Positions 1 through 8,689 of a DNA stretch of 33,768 bases are shown piece by piece. A program made the translations under genes and the position numbers. Numbering within the stretch: the stretch's first letter is position 1; every line of letters starts with the position of its first letter. Below the pieces are notes generated by a model. The model saw only the letters and a program-made list of their open reading frames with translations, did not search any database and was not told where the DNA came from. Source of the stretch: an uncultured Eubacteriales bacterium (GTDB lineage Bacteria > Bacillota > Clostridia > TANB77 > CAG-508); contig CASEOS010000018.1 in the NCBI GenBank assembly GCA_949289635.1, positions 1 to 33,768 on the forward strand, read 5' to 3'.

Positions 1-193
1 AATAAATTTGTAATCCATAGTTTGAGACATCGGATTTGCTACAGATTTAATAGAAAGAGGGGCAAGTATATTAGAAGTTAAAGAGTTAATGGGACATAGT
101 AATATACGTAGTACAATGGAATATATACATGTAGCAAAAATGGAATTATCAGTAGAAAATCCATTAGATGAATTAATGAAAGGAGAAAAATAA
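1..193 (+). pseudogene. Tyrosine recombinase (XerC/D-like), C-terminal fragment, frameshifted
   Basis: Only the C-terminal catalytic part of a phage-integrase/Xer-type recombinase is in the window. Positions 1-30 read in frame 1 as a segment ending HSLRH, which is the HxxR active-site box. Reading then moves to frame 2 at about position 30, giving FATDLIERGAS and LMGHSNIRSTMEYIH, which hold the conserved GH and the nucleophilic Tyr. It ends at TAA 191-193. The single-base shift between the H-x-x-R box and the following helix breaks the protein, so it is probably inactive. The stop lies 3 bases before the GTG of the IS91-type transposase. In several IS91-family elements a tyrosine recombinase ORF precedes the HUH transposase, so this is probably the accessory recombinase of the same element. 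The N-terminal part is off the left edge. Confidence 0.75.
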
Positions 194-196
194 AAA

Positions 197-1312
197 GTGA
201 CAAAAATACAAGAAATATTAGAAATAGGATTAGAGAAATATTTAGAAAAAAATAAAACAATAGGATATAAACAAAAAGTAATAAAAGCAATAAAGAATTG
301 TAAAAGTGATAAATTAGGAGCACATAAATATGTATGTGATGAGTGTGGATATGAAGAAATAGCATATAATTCATGTAGAAATAGACATTGTCCAAATTGT
401 CAAACAGGAAAAAAGTTAAAATGGATAGAAGCAAGAAAAGAAGAAGTGTTAAATATAAAATATTATCATGTAGTATTTACAATACCAAGTGAAACATATA
501 ATATAGCAATACAAAATCAAAGTAAGATATATAAAATAATGTTTAAGGCATCAGCAGAAACATTACAAGAATTAGCAGAAGATGAAAAGTATTTAGGAGG
601 AGAAATAGGATTTTTTAGCATATTACATACATGGGGACAAAATTTAATGTATCATCCACATATACATTGTGTAGTAACAGGAGGAGGACTAACAGAACTA
701 GGGAAATGGGTAGAAAAAGAAGAAGATTTTTTCATACCTGTAAAAGTAATGTCTAGAAAATTTAGAGGAAAATTTTTAAGCTATCTAAAAGAAACAAAAG
801 TTGACTTTTATGGAAAAAATAAAGAGCTAGAAAATCCAGCAATATATAATGAATTAATAAATCAAATGTATAATAAAGAATGGATAGTATATTGTAAAGA
901 ACCGTTTCAAAATGCAAATAGTGTAATTCAATATTTAGGAAGATATACACATAGAGTAGCAATATCAAATGAAAGAATAGTAAAAGTAGAAGAAGGAAAA
1001 GTAACTTTTAAATGGAGAGATTACAAAGATAAAAACAAGATGAAAGAAATGACAGTAACAATAGAAGAATTTATTAGAAGATTTGTAATACATATATTAC
1101 CACCAAAGTTTATGAAAATAAGATATTATGGAATACTTGGAAATAGAAATAAAAAGAAAAAATTATTAAAATGTAAGATACTGACAAGAACTAAAATATA
1201 CAAAAAGAAAGAGCTTCCCACTCTCGAACTACTAAAGAAAGTGCTAGGAAAGGACTTTAACTTATGTCCGTGTTGCAAAAAAGGTCATATGTTAATTCCA
1301 AATACTAGCTAA
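197..1312 (+). CDS. IS91-family transposase (Y2 HUH endonuclease)
   Basis: A 371-residue single-strand DNA endonuclease expected to drive rolling-circle transposition. The N-terminal zinc-binding region shows a CDECG pair and HCPNC (about residues 47-69). The HUH metal-binding motif is HPHIHC (H155 and H157), followed by VVTGGG. The catalytic tyrosine pair is in YLGRYTHRVAIS (Y246 and Y250, the Y-x3-Y spacing of Y2 enzymes). A further CPCC pair lies near the C-terminus. The start is GTG at 197 with an AGGAG site about 12 bases upstream, 3 bases after the recombinase stop, so the two are probably co-transcribed. Length is near the family norm of about 370-400 residues and all motifs are intact, so the enzyme may be active although its partner recombinase is broken. 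Confidence 0.9.
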   Translation: MTKIQEILEIGLEKYLEKNKTIGYKQKVIKAIKNCKSDKLGAHKYVCDECGYEEIAYNSCRNRHCPNCQTGKKLKWIEARKEEVLNIKYYHVVFTIPSETYNIAIQNQSKIYKIMFKASAETLQELAEDEKYLGGEIGFFSILHTWGQNLMYHPHIHCVVTGGGLTELGKWVEKEEDFFIPVKVMSRKFRGKFLSYLKETKVDFYGKNKELENPAIYNELINQMYNKEWIVYCKEPFQNANSVIQYLGRYTHRVAISNERIVKVEEGKVTFKWRDYKDKNKMKEMTVTIEEFIRRFVIHILPPKFMKIRYYGILGNRNKKKKLLKCKILTRTKIYKKKELPTLELLKKVLGKDFNLCPCCKKGHMLIPNTS

Positions 1313-1444
1313 ACCCAAACAATTGAATATCCCGTCAAAAGCCCGTTCATTCTGGGGAGGGGGAAGCTATGCTTTAATTGTACAATGGAATCAGAAAAAA
1401 TACAATAGATAGTGAAATAAAATTAAAAAAGAGGTAAAAATTAA

Positions 1445-2890
1445 GTGAGAGAAAATAATAGAAAACCCATAGAAAAATGTAGAAGAAAGTTACCGCAATT
1501 TACTACGATGAATGTTATAGATGGTCAGGCTGGTCTAATGAGTTATTCCAGTCTGATTTTCTACAGCCTAACCATCGATAACATACTAAACATAATTGTA
1601 TTATTAATTTTGGCAGGTGTAACAATAGCAACACTAACAGGTGACAATGGGATTCTAACAAAAGCACAAGAAGCATCAATACAAACAAGAGGTGCACAAG
1701 TAGAAGAAGTTGTAAACTTATGGAAATCTGAAATAGAAATGAATAAAAATTCTAATAGTGATGCTACAGTCAAAAGCGAGGATGAATTGCTAGAAGAATT
1801 GTTAAGAGATAAACAAGTATATGAAAATGAAATAGATAGAGATACTAGGACAATAATCATAGGAGATAGGGTCATAAGTTACGAAACAAACTTAGAACTA
1901 ACAGATATTTATGTTGCATTATATAATGATGGAACATTAGTATTTAATAGCAAAAATGAATTTGATACAAGTAAATTAGTAGAAGGATGGACAATAGAAA
2001 ATATAAAAGGTAAAACATATGAATATATATATACAGAGGAAGAACCATGGTATGATGAGAGTAAACTACCACAATGGTATAAAAGTGCTGTAGTAACAAA
2101 AATTAATTTTTTAGATAAAATAGTACCTGAAAATATAGATTTTTGGTTTTATGGCTTAATTGGATTGACAACAATTGAAAACATAAATAATTTAGATACA
2201 AGTAATGTAACCAATATGGCAAATATGTTTGATAGTTGTGAAAGATTGACCAGTATAGATTTAACAGGATGGGATACAAGTAATGTAACTGATATGAGTG
2301 GAATGTTTTTAGGATGTAGTAGCTTAACAAACATAGATTTAACAGGATTAGATACAAGTAATGTAACTAGTATGAATAATATGTTTTATATATGTAGTAG
2401 TTTAACAAGTATAAATTTAACAGGATTAGATACAAGTAATGTAACTGATATGCAAGATATGTTTATGGATTGTACTTTGCTAACAAATGTAGATTTAACA
2501 GGATTAAATACAAGCAATGTAACAAGAATGAGTAGAATGTTCACAAGATGCAATAGTTTACAAAGTCTTGATTTAAGTAATTGGGATACAAGTAATATAC
2601 AAAGTATGGATATGATGTTTGGTGATTGTACAGGTTTAACAAATTTAAATTTAGGTGGATGGGATACAGCAAAAGTAGATTCTATGATGCAAATGTTTGA
2701 TGGATGTACAAGTTTGACTGAACTAGATTTAAGTAGTTTTGATACGAGTACAGTTCAAAGTTATAATAGAATGTTTTCGGGAGTAACTGCTAATGTATAT
2801 ATAGGAAATAAATGGAATACAAAAATAACAGAATCAAGTACAAGTTATTCCAAAAAATTTATCAAAAAATCGACTACATCTCAAGAATAA
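1445..2890 (+). CDS. DUF285/BspA-like repeat surface protein with altered N-terminus
   Basis: The 481-residue frame has three parts. Residues 1-50 look unrelated to known export signals. From about residue 51 comes IIVLLILAGVTIATLTG, the hydrophobic second half of a prepilin-like N-terminus; the intact version is in the gene at 13608. A linker follows to about residue 240. From about residue 245 there are eight tandem 26-residue units of the form DTSNVTxMxxMFxxCxxLTxIDLTGx, the DUF285 (BspA/TslA-type leucine-rich) repeat of bacterial surface proteins. Such proteins bind host or matrix partners in some species; the partner here is unknown. The expected KG-ITLIALV prepilin motif is missing and replaced by sequence next to the IS91-like element, so the first 50 residues are probably a junction product. 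The start (GTG 1445 after GAGGT) is uncertain. It is followed by a strong terminator. Confidence 0.75.
   Translation: MRENNRKPIEKCRRKLPQFTTMNVIDGQAGLMSYSSLIFYSLTIDNILNIIVLLILAGVTIATLTGDNGILTKAQEASIQTRGAQVEEVVNLWKSEIEMNKNSNSDATVKSEDELLEELLRDKQVYENEIDRDTRTIIIGDRVISYETNLELTDIYVALYNDGTLVFNSKNEFDTSKLVEGWTIENIKGKTYEYIYTEEEPWYDESKLPQWYKSAVVTKINFLDKIVPENIDFWFYGLIGLTTIENINNLDTSNVTNMANMFDSCERLTSIDLTGWDTSNVTDMSGMFLGCSSLTNIDLTGLDTSNVTSMNNMFYICSSLTSINLTGLDTSNVTDMQDMFMDCTLLTNVDLTGLNTSNVTRMSRMFTRCNSLQSLDLSNWDTSNIQSMDMMFGDCTGLTNLNLGGWDTAKVDSMMQMFDGCTSLTELDLSSFDTSTVQSYNRMFSGVTANVYIGNKWNTKITESSTSYSKKFIKKSTTSQE
1520..1576. repeat. Imperfect 13-bp inverted repeat inside the rearranged gene start
   Basis: Arms 1520-1532 (GATGGTCAGGCTG) and 1564-1576 (CAGCCTAACCATC) pair at 12 of 13 positions around a 31-base loop. 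The hairpin lies just upstream of the point where homology to the pilin-like N-terminus begins (about 1590). It may be part of an insertion-element end or a remnant of another gene. Another frame at 1483-1581 reads as a 32-residue peptide ending at TAA, which I could not identify. Confidence 0.45.
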
Positions 2891-2926
2891 GAAGTAATGA
2901 ATGAAAAAAGAGAGAATAGTATTTCA

Positions 2927-2977
2927 ATATAGAATAAAAACCATTATATATCTTTATAATGGTTTTTATTCTATATT
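2927..2977. terminator. Bidirectional Rho-independent terminator
   Basis: Arms from 2927 and ending at 2977 (AATATAGAATAAAAACCATT and its complement) form a stem of over 20 bp around a short loop. It is AT-rich with A- and T-runs on both sides and ends the surface-protein gene. Confidence 0.8.
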
Positions 2978-3148
2978 GTATTGTATAAGGGAAATCAGAT
3001 AATAAAAATTGATAAAAAATAATATAAATTTACCTAAGAGATTATATCGATATTTGTAAAACAAATATTGTAATTATTCCCAAAAACAGTTGATATTTTT
3101 TGCAATTTAATATAAAATCATAAAAGACTAACAATAAGGAGGTTGTAA

Positions 3149-3809
3149 ATGATTACTTTAGAAGATGTTAGGAAAAATGAAGAAGTAGAAGCATTGATAC
3201 AAGGAGCTCAAAAACAATTAGATGGACTTCGGATACACAGAACATAGTCATAGACATATTTCTATCGTTTCAAAAAGAGCAGGAGACATTTTAGAAAAAT
3301 TAGGATACCCACAAAGAACAATAGAACTAGCTAAAATTGCAGGATATTTACATGATATTGGAAACTGTGTTAATCGAGTAGACCATGCACATAGTGGAGC
3401 CATTATGGCATTTAATATTCTAAAAGATATGGGAATGCCAGTAGAGGAAAGAACAGAAATTATGATGGCGATTGGAAATCATGATGAAAAGACAGGAACA
3501 GCAGTAAGTGATATATCAGCAGCTCTAATATTAGCAGATAAATCAGATGTGCATAGAGATAGAGTTACGAATCAAAATTTATCAACATTTGATATTCATG
3601 ATAGGGTTAATTATGCAGTAACAAATGCTAATTTAGAATTAAATAGTGAAGAAAGAAAAGTTATATTAAATTTAACAATAGATACAAAATTATGTCCAGT
3701 TTTAGATTATTTTGAAATCTTTATGGACAGAACAATGATGAGTAAATATGCAGCCAAATATTTAAAAATTTGGTTTGAATTGGTTATTAACAATACAAAA
3801 TTATTGTAA
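3149..3809 (+). pseudogene. HD-domain phosphohydrolase, frameshifted near its N-terminus
   Basis: An ATG at 3149 with AGGAGG 6-7 bases upstream opens MITLEDVRKNEEVEALIQ and reads to QLDGL. It then leaves frame and meets a stop at 3246-3248. Removing one base near 3230 restores QLDGLGYTEHSHRH and a 219-residue HD-superfamily metal-dependent phosphohydrolase. Visible metal-site residues are in EHSHRH, YLHDIGN (the HD pair) and VDHAHSG, then GNHDEKTG and LADKSDVHRDR. The intact frame from ATG 3222 lacks a convincing ribosome site, so the gene is either broken or makes little product. Related HD proteins occur close to secDF in Clostridia, as here. The substrate is unknown. A base-call error is possible, but the site is not a homopolymer. 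Confidence 0.75.
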
Positions 3810-3920
3810 AAGATATTTATCTAAAAAGGTATAAAGTAATCAATGGTAAATTATTTGAATTGCATTTGTACAAATTATAATAAAAATGAAAAATGAATAA
3901 TAAGGAAAGGAAAGAGAATA

Positions 3921-5381
3921 ATGAAAAAAGTAAAAATAATCACAATGATTGTATTAATTATCTTAATAGCAATGGTTTCATTTTTTGGAGTATATACACA
4001 AGTACAAAATAGAATGGAAAACCAAGTAAGAGACTACGCATTAGATATGGATTTAGATGGGGCTAGATATGTTAGATTATCTGTAAATAAAGAAAGTACA
4101 GAGGTTATAAAAGATGCTAATGGGAATGAAGTAGAAACAGAAGAAGAAATGACAGATGAACAATTAGCAGAAAATGGATATACAAAAGAAAGTGTACCAA
4201 ATAATAGTGAAGATGTTTTAACAGTAGAAAATTATGAAAAATCTAAGAAAATTATAAGTGAAAGATTAGAAGCACAAGGTGTAGGAGAATATGAAATTTC
4301 TGTGGATAGTGAAACAGGAGATATTTTGGTTCAAATACCAGAGAATAGTGCAACAGATAGTTTTGTAAGTAATATGAATACAGTTGGGAAATTTGAAATC
4401 ATTGATGCAGATACAAAAGAAGTATTAATGCAAAATAGTGATATTAAATTAGTAAATGTTATGTATGGTTCTGCTTCTTCAACTTCAAATGGAACAGCGG
4501 TATATTTAAATATTGAATTTAACAAAGAAGGAACTGAAAAGTTAAAAGAAATTAGTAATACATATGTAGAAGCTACAGATACTACAAATACAACAGAAGA
4601 TACTAATACAACAACAGAAAATACGACAACTGAAGAAAATACAGATTCAAGTGAAACAGATACAGCAGAACAAACAAAAGAAATCACATTAAAAATTGAT
4701 GATGAAGAAATCATGACAACAAGTTTTGATGAACCAATAGAAAATGGTAGATTACAATTATCAATTGGAAGTGCTACAACAGATGCAGATGCTTTTCAAG
4801 ATAATATAACACAAGCTTCTGCAATGGCAAGTGTATTAGATTCAGGAAATTTACCAATACAATATGATGTTGCATCAAATGAATATATTTTATCAGATAT
4901 AACCAATACACATATTGAATATTTAGCAGTAGCTGTTGGTATTGTTATTTTAATAGGATTGCTTGTATTTGTTGTAAGATATAAAGTTAATGGATTGCTA
5001 TCAGCAATTGTATTTATAGGATTCATCAGCTTATACTTATTAGTAATTCGATATACAAATGTAAGTGTTTCTATTCAAGGAATTGTAGGAATCATTGTAA
5101 CAATAATATTAAACTATATATTCATCAATAAAATATTATCAACAATTAAGAAAAGCGAAGATAGTAGAAAACTAGAAACTGTAAAAGAAGGAATTAAGGA
5201 AAGTTACAAAGAATTCTTTATGAAATTAATACCAATTTGTATATCTGTTATAGCATTTTGCTTTGTAAGTTGGACAACAATTAGTAGTTTTGGAATGGTC
5301 ATGTTCTGGGGAATTACTTTAATTGCATTATATAATTATTTGATTACAGCAACAATGTTGAAAGTAAAAGCAGAAAAATAG
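3921..5381 (+). CDS. secD: Protein translocase subunit SecD, divergent
   Basis: A 486-residue membrane protein of the Sec holoenzyme, expected to pull exported proteins across the membrane. It has an N-terminal membrane helix (about 5-27), MDLDGARYVRL at the start of the periplasmic-type P1 domain (the family form is GLDLxGG), and an extracellular region to about residue 330 that includes a Thr/Glu-rich linker at about 216-250. Five more membrane helices follow at about 335-480. It is followed by secF after 13 bases, as in standard operons. Oddity: the fourth helix, normally GMAVDANVxIFER in SecD, reads here as GIIVTIILNYIFINKI. The conserved Asp tied to proton use in E. coli SecD is therefore missing and about three residues are lost. 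Identity rests on position, topology and the adjacent secF; the function may be altered. Confidence 0.8.
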   Translation: MKKVKIITMIVLIILIAMVSFFGVYTQVQNRMENQVRDYALDMDLDGARYVRLSVNKESTEVIKDANGNEVETEEEMTDEQLAENGYTKESVPNNSEDVLTVENYEKSKKIISERLEAQGVGEYEISVDSETGDILVQIPENSATDSFVSNMNTVGKFEIIDADTKEVLMQNSDIKLVNVMYGSASSTSNGTAVYLNIEFNKEGTEKLKEISNTYVEATDTTNTTEDTNTTTENTTTEENTDSSETDTAEQTKEITLKIDDEEIMTTSFDEPIENGRLQLSIGSATTDADAFQDNITQASAMASVLDSGNLPIQYDVASNEYILSDITNTHIEYLAVAVGIVILIGLLVFVVRYKVNGLLSAIVFIGFISLYLLVIRYTNVSVSIQGIVGIIVTIILNYIFINKILSTIKKSEDSRKLETVKEGIKESYKEFFMKLIPICISVIAFCFVSWTTISSFGMVMFWGITLIALYNYLITATMLKVKAEK

Positions 5382-5394
5382 GAGGTATTTACAG

Positions 5395-6072
5395 ATGAAA
5401 CAATTCATAAAAAGTAAGCAACTAAAAATAATAGTAATTGCATTAGTAATCATAGCAGGAATTGTCATGATTGCTGTAAAAGGATTTAATTTTGATTTAA
5501 AATATCAAGATACACAAAGGGTAGAATTATATTTAAAAACAGAGTTTAATATATCTGATATTAGACAAATTACAGATGAAGTATTTGGAAAGCAAAAAGT
5601 TATGATACAAAAAGTAGAAGTTTTTGAAGATTCTGTTTCGATTACAACAACATCTATATCAGATGAGCAAAAAAGCAATCTAATCACCAAAATCAATGAA
5701 AAATATGGAACAGAATTAACGGCAGAAGATACAACAGTAGAAGATATAGCTCATACAAGAGGAAGAGATATTATAAAACCATATATCATTCCATTTGCAA
5801 TAGCTGTTATTATTGTGTTAATTTATTTGGGAATTCGTTATTATAAACTAAGTATAGCAAAAGTAATAGCAAAAAGTATAGGAATGATGGCTTTAGCTCA
5901 AATATTGTTATTTAGTGTGATAGCCATTACAAGAATACCAATCGGAAGATTAACAATTCCAATGGTTATATTGGTATACTTATTAACTTTATTTGGAATA
6001 ACAACCAAATTTGAAAAAGATTTAGCTAAAAAGAAATTAGAAGAGAATAAAGATAGAAGTAAAAAGAAATAA
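5395..6072 (+). CDS. secF: Protein translocase subunit SecF, short form
   Basis: A 225-residue partner of SecD with ATG 5395 and AGGAGG 8 bases upstream. It has a signal-like first helix (about 10-28), then GFNFDLKYQDTQRVEL, a variant of the SecF F-D-x-x-G-G region, and an extracytoplasmic domain to about 125. Three hydrophobic segments follow (about 132-150, 160-182 and 188-205), then a lysine-rich tail. Typical SecF proteins are near 300 residues with six helices and a GYSxNDT motif in helix four. Both the last helices and the ND motif are absent here, and the VHD motif reads LAQ. It clearly pairs with secD but is a minimal form. A terminator follows directly. Confidence 0.75.
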   Translation: MKQFIKSKQLKIIVIALVIIAGIVMIAVKGFNFDLKYQDTQRVELYLKTEFNISDIRQITDEVFGKQKVMIQKVEVFEDSVSITTTSISDEQKSNLITKINEKYGTELTAEDTTVEDIAHTRGRDIIKPYIIPFAIAVIIVLIYLGIRYYKLSIAKVIAKSIGMMALAQILLFSVIAITRIPIGRLTIPMVILVYLLTLFGITTKFEKDLAKKKLEENKDRSKKK

Positions 6073-6078
6073 AGAAAC

Positions 6079-6112
6079 TAAAAAGAACAGTATGTATACT
6101 GTTCTTTTTTAT
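6079..6112. terminator. Rho-independent terminator shared by secF and mutS2
   Basis: The stem AAAAGAACAGTA / TACTGTTCTTTT with a 4-base loop is flanked by an A-run and a T-run. It sits between the convergent secF and mutS2 genes and can serve both strands. Confidence 0.9.
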
Positions 6113-6132
6113 ATATTAAGTTTTATTAAAAT

Positions 6133-8493
6133 TTATTTTAATGTCACAACCGTTACACCCATTTCACCTTCCCCAAAAGTACCTAGTCGGAAAGATTTTA
6201 CATGAGAATTGTTTTTTAAAAATTGATGAATACCATTTTTCAATTTTCCAGTACCTTTTCCATGAATAATTCTAACCGTTTCTAATTTGGCTAAAGCACA
6301 ATCATCTAAAAATTTGTCAATAACAAAGTTAGCTTCTTCTACATTCATCCCAATGACATTAATTTCTGGTTTAATATTTCTAGTTTTTGCAATGTGAGAA
6401 GATGTTTGCATACTCTTAGAAGAGCTAGAATTATGAGCTTTAGAATTTTGTATAACATCTAATTTTACATGTGTTTTCATACTACCAATCTGTACTTGAA
6501 CTTCATTATTTCTAGAAACATGAGAAAGGATGATTCCATTTTGATTGAATGAACTAATGAAGACTTCTTTTCCAGGTTTAATATCTTCTTTAGAAAGAGA
6601 ATTAGCCGGAGAAGTGTTTCCAGAAATAGTTGGTTCTAATTGAATATCTTTAATTTTTTCATTTAAAGTATTTCTTAAAGTGTGGATTTCTTTAGAATCT
6701 TTTACATCTGATAATTGTCTAATAATTTCATTAGCATCTTCTTTGGCTTCTAATAAAATATTTCTTGCTTTTATTTTGGCATGATTAATGATTTCTTTTT
6801 CTTGTTTCTCTTTTTCTAAATTTTCTTTTTGCAATTTTTCTTTTAATCTATGAATTTGTTCAGATTCTGTTAATATTGTCTGTTTCTCTCTTTCAATTAA
6901 TTGTTTATCATCATAAATATTTTTCAAAAGTTCTTCAAAAGTGATATCATTTGAGGACATAAGGTCTTTAGCTTTTTGTATAATAGAGGTATCTAAACCT
7001 AATTTTTGACTAATTTCAAAGGCATTACTTTTTCCAGGAACCCCAATCAATAGTTTATATGTGGGTGATAAAGTTTCAACATCAAATTCAACAGAAGCAT
7101 TTTCAAATCCAGGAGTTATCATGGCATATTTTTTCAATTCTTGATAATGCGTAGTAGCAATGGTAAGAGCGCCGATTGTTTTAAAATAGTCTAATATAGA
7201 AATAGCTAAATTGGCACCTTCTACTGGATCAGTTCCAGAACCTAATTCATCTACTAAAATCAAAGAATTTTCATTGGCATGTTTGGTAATATCCACAATA
7301 TTGGTCATATGAGAAGAAAATGTACTTAAAGAATCAGCAATACTTTGGTCATCACCAATATCTGCAAAGATATGTTCAAATACAAAAATACTAGATTTTT
7401 CATTAGCTGGAATATTTAATCCACTACAAGCCATACAGGTAAGAAGCCCTACTGTTTTTAGAGTAACGGTTTTTCCACCTGTGTTAGGACCTGTAATTAG
7501 TAAAGTAGAAAAATCTTTTCCTAATTCTATGGAAATTGGAACAACTTTATTACTATCAATTAAAGGATGTCTTGCATTGATTAAATGAATTTCTTTATTA
7601 GGATTAATCATTGGTGTAATTCCTGAAATGGCTTTAGAATATTTGGCTTTTGCAAATATAAAATCTAAAGTACCAATGATTTCAACATCTGTTTTTAATT
7701 CTTCTATATATGGATAGAAAAGAGAAGTTAATTGTTGCAATATTTTTTCAATTTCTACTTCTTCCTCTAATCGTAATTGATTGATTTCATTGTTTAGTTC
7801 AAAGATAGAGATAGGCTCTATAAATAAAGTAGAACCAGCATTAGAAACATCATGTACAAATCCTTTTACTTGGGTCCTATATTCTTCTTTAATAGGAATG
7901 ACAAATCGATCATTTCGGATAGTTACTACATTTTCTTGTACATATTTAGAAAAAGAAGAGGAATGAATCATTGAATTTAATTTAGAACGAATATCTTGTT
8001 CTAAATTTCTGATTTTCTTTCTGATTTTTTGTAATTCTAGTGAAGCTTTATCATCTAGAGTGTTTTCATCAATAATAGAAGAGGAAATTTTAGAGATAAC
8101 ACCTTCATTTGTATATAAACTAGAAAATAAACCTTCTAAAATGGGAAATTCATCTTTTTCAATATAGTCTTTTGAAAAATAAGTTTTTAAATCTCTAGCA
8201 CATAGAAAAATTGTATTTAAATCTAGTAATCCTTTTATTGTCAAACTTTGAGAACTTTCTAAGTTGACTAAATAGATGTGAATATTTTGAATATCATAAA
8301 AAGAAGGAACTGAATTTTTATAGATTAAATTAACAGCTTCTTCTGTTTCAGCTAATTTTTGTTTTACAATATGCACATCATGATATATTTGCAAATTAAG
8401 AGCAAGTTCTTTTCCTAAATAGGTAGAACAATACATACTTAAATTTTCTAGTACTTTATGAAATTCTAGTTTTGATATATATCGATTATTCAT
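6133..8493 (-). CDS. mutS2: Endonuclease MutS2
   Basis: A 786-residue MutS2 protein, an ATPase that acts on recombination intermediates and, in B. subtilis, on collided ribosomes. The N-terminal half holds the core and clamp domains. The Walker A box LLITGPNTGGKT is at about 330-342 and the Walker B/signature region VDELGSGTDPVEGA is at about 407-421. A coiled-coil charged stretch spans about 515-605, and a C-terminal Smr nuclease domain (about 707-786) has HGKGTGKLKNGIHQFL and the closing GEGEMGVTVV. Length and all motifs are normal. The start ATG (8491-8493, read on the minus strand) has AAAGGA about 8 bases upstream and a consensus promoter farther up. It converges on secF across a shared terminator. 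Confidence 0.95.
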   Translation of the reverse strand: MNNRYISKLEFHKVLENLSMYCSTYLGKELALNLQIYHDVHIVKQKLAETEEAVNLIYKNSVPSFYDIQNIHIYLVNLESSQSLTIKGLLDLNTIFLCARDLKTYFSKDYIEKDEFPILEGLFSSLYTNEGVISKISSSIIDENTLDDKASLELQKIRKKIRNLEQDIRSKLNSMIHSSSFSKYVQENVVTIRNDRFVIPIKEEYRTQVKGFVHDVSNAGSTLFIEPISIFELNNEINQLRLEEEVEIEKILQQLTSLFYPYIEELKTDVEIIGTLDFIFAKAKYSKAISGITPMINPNKEIHLINARHPLIDSNKVVPISIELGKDFSTLLITGPNTGGKTVTLKTVGLLTCMACSGLNIPANEKSSIFVFEHIFADIGDDQSIADSLSTFSSHMTNIVDITKHANENSLILVDELGSGTDPVEGANLAISILDYFKTIGALTIATTHYQELKKYAMITPGFENASVEFDVETLSPTYKLLIGVPGKSNAFEISQKLGLDTSIIQKAKDLMSSNDITFEELLKNIYDDKQLIEREKQTILTESEQIHRLKEKLQKENLEKEKQEKEIINHAKIKARNILLEAKEDANEIIRQLSDVKDSKEIHTLRNTLNEKIKDIQLEPTISGNTSPANSLSKEDIKPGKEVFISSFNQNGIILSHVSRNNEVQVQIGSMKTHVKLDVIQNSKAHNSSSSKSMQTSSHIAKTRNIKPEINVIGMNVEEANFVIDKFLDDCALAKLETVRIIHGKGTGKLKNGIHQFLKNNSHVKSFRLGTFGEGEMGVTVVTLK

Positions 8494-8531
8494 AGAATAA
8501 GTTCCTTTCGTTATTAAATAAACATAATATC

Positions 8532-8560
8532 ATTATACAAGGATTTTGTAGGATAGTCAA
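8532..8560 (-). promoter_or_regulatory. Sigma-A-type promoter of mutS2
   Basis: On the minus strand TTGACT (8560-8555), a 17-base spacer and TATAAT (8537-8532) lie about 38 bases before the mutS2 ATG. Confidence 0.75.
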
Positions 8561-8618
8561 TTATCATAGTAAATAAGACTTATGATGTTAAAAATTTAAA
8601 CAATTTTAAACATATATA

Positions 8619-8647
8619 TTGAATCAAAATGGAAAAAGGTATATAAT
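8619..8647 (+). promoter_or_regulatory. Sigma-A-type promoter of the HAD phosphatase
   Basis: TTGAAT, a 17-base spacer and TATAAT (8642-8647) lie 42 bases before the ATG at 8690. Confidence 0.7.
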
Positions 8648-8689
8648 TTCAAAAAATTATAAAACCATAAATAGAGAAGGGAAAAAAGA

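Larger units (their letters stand above)
1..1440 (+). mobile_element. IS91-like element (recombinase remnant plus Y2 HUH transposase), left end outside window
   Basis: Two adjacent ORFs, a tyrosine recombinase tail and a Y2-type HUH transposase, form a recognisable IS91-family cassette. The left end is cut by the window. The right end was not fixed: after the transposase stop there are about 130 non-coding bases with GC-rich patches (for example GGGGAGGGGGAAGC near 1356-1370) unlike the surrounding AT-rich DNA. A 13-bp dyad at 1520-1576 could also belong to the terminal hairpin. IS91 elements move by rolling circle and make no target duplication, so none was expected or found. The boundary given is approximate. 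Confidence 0.55.
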
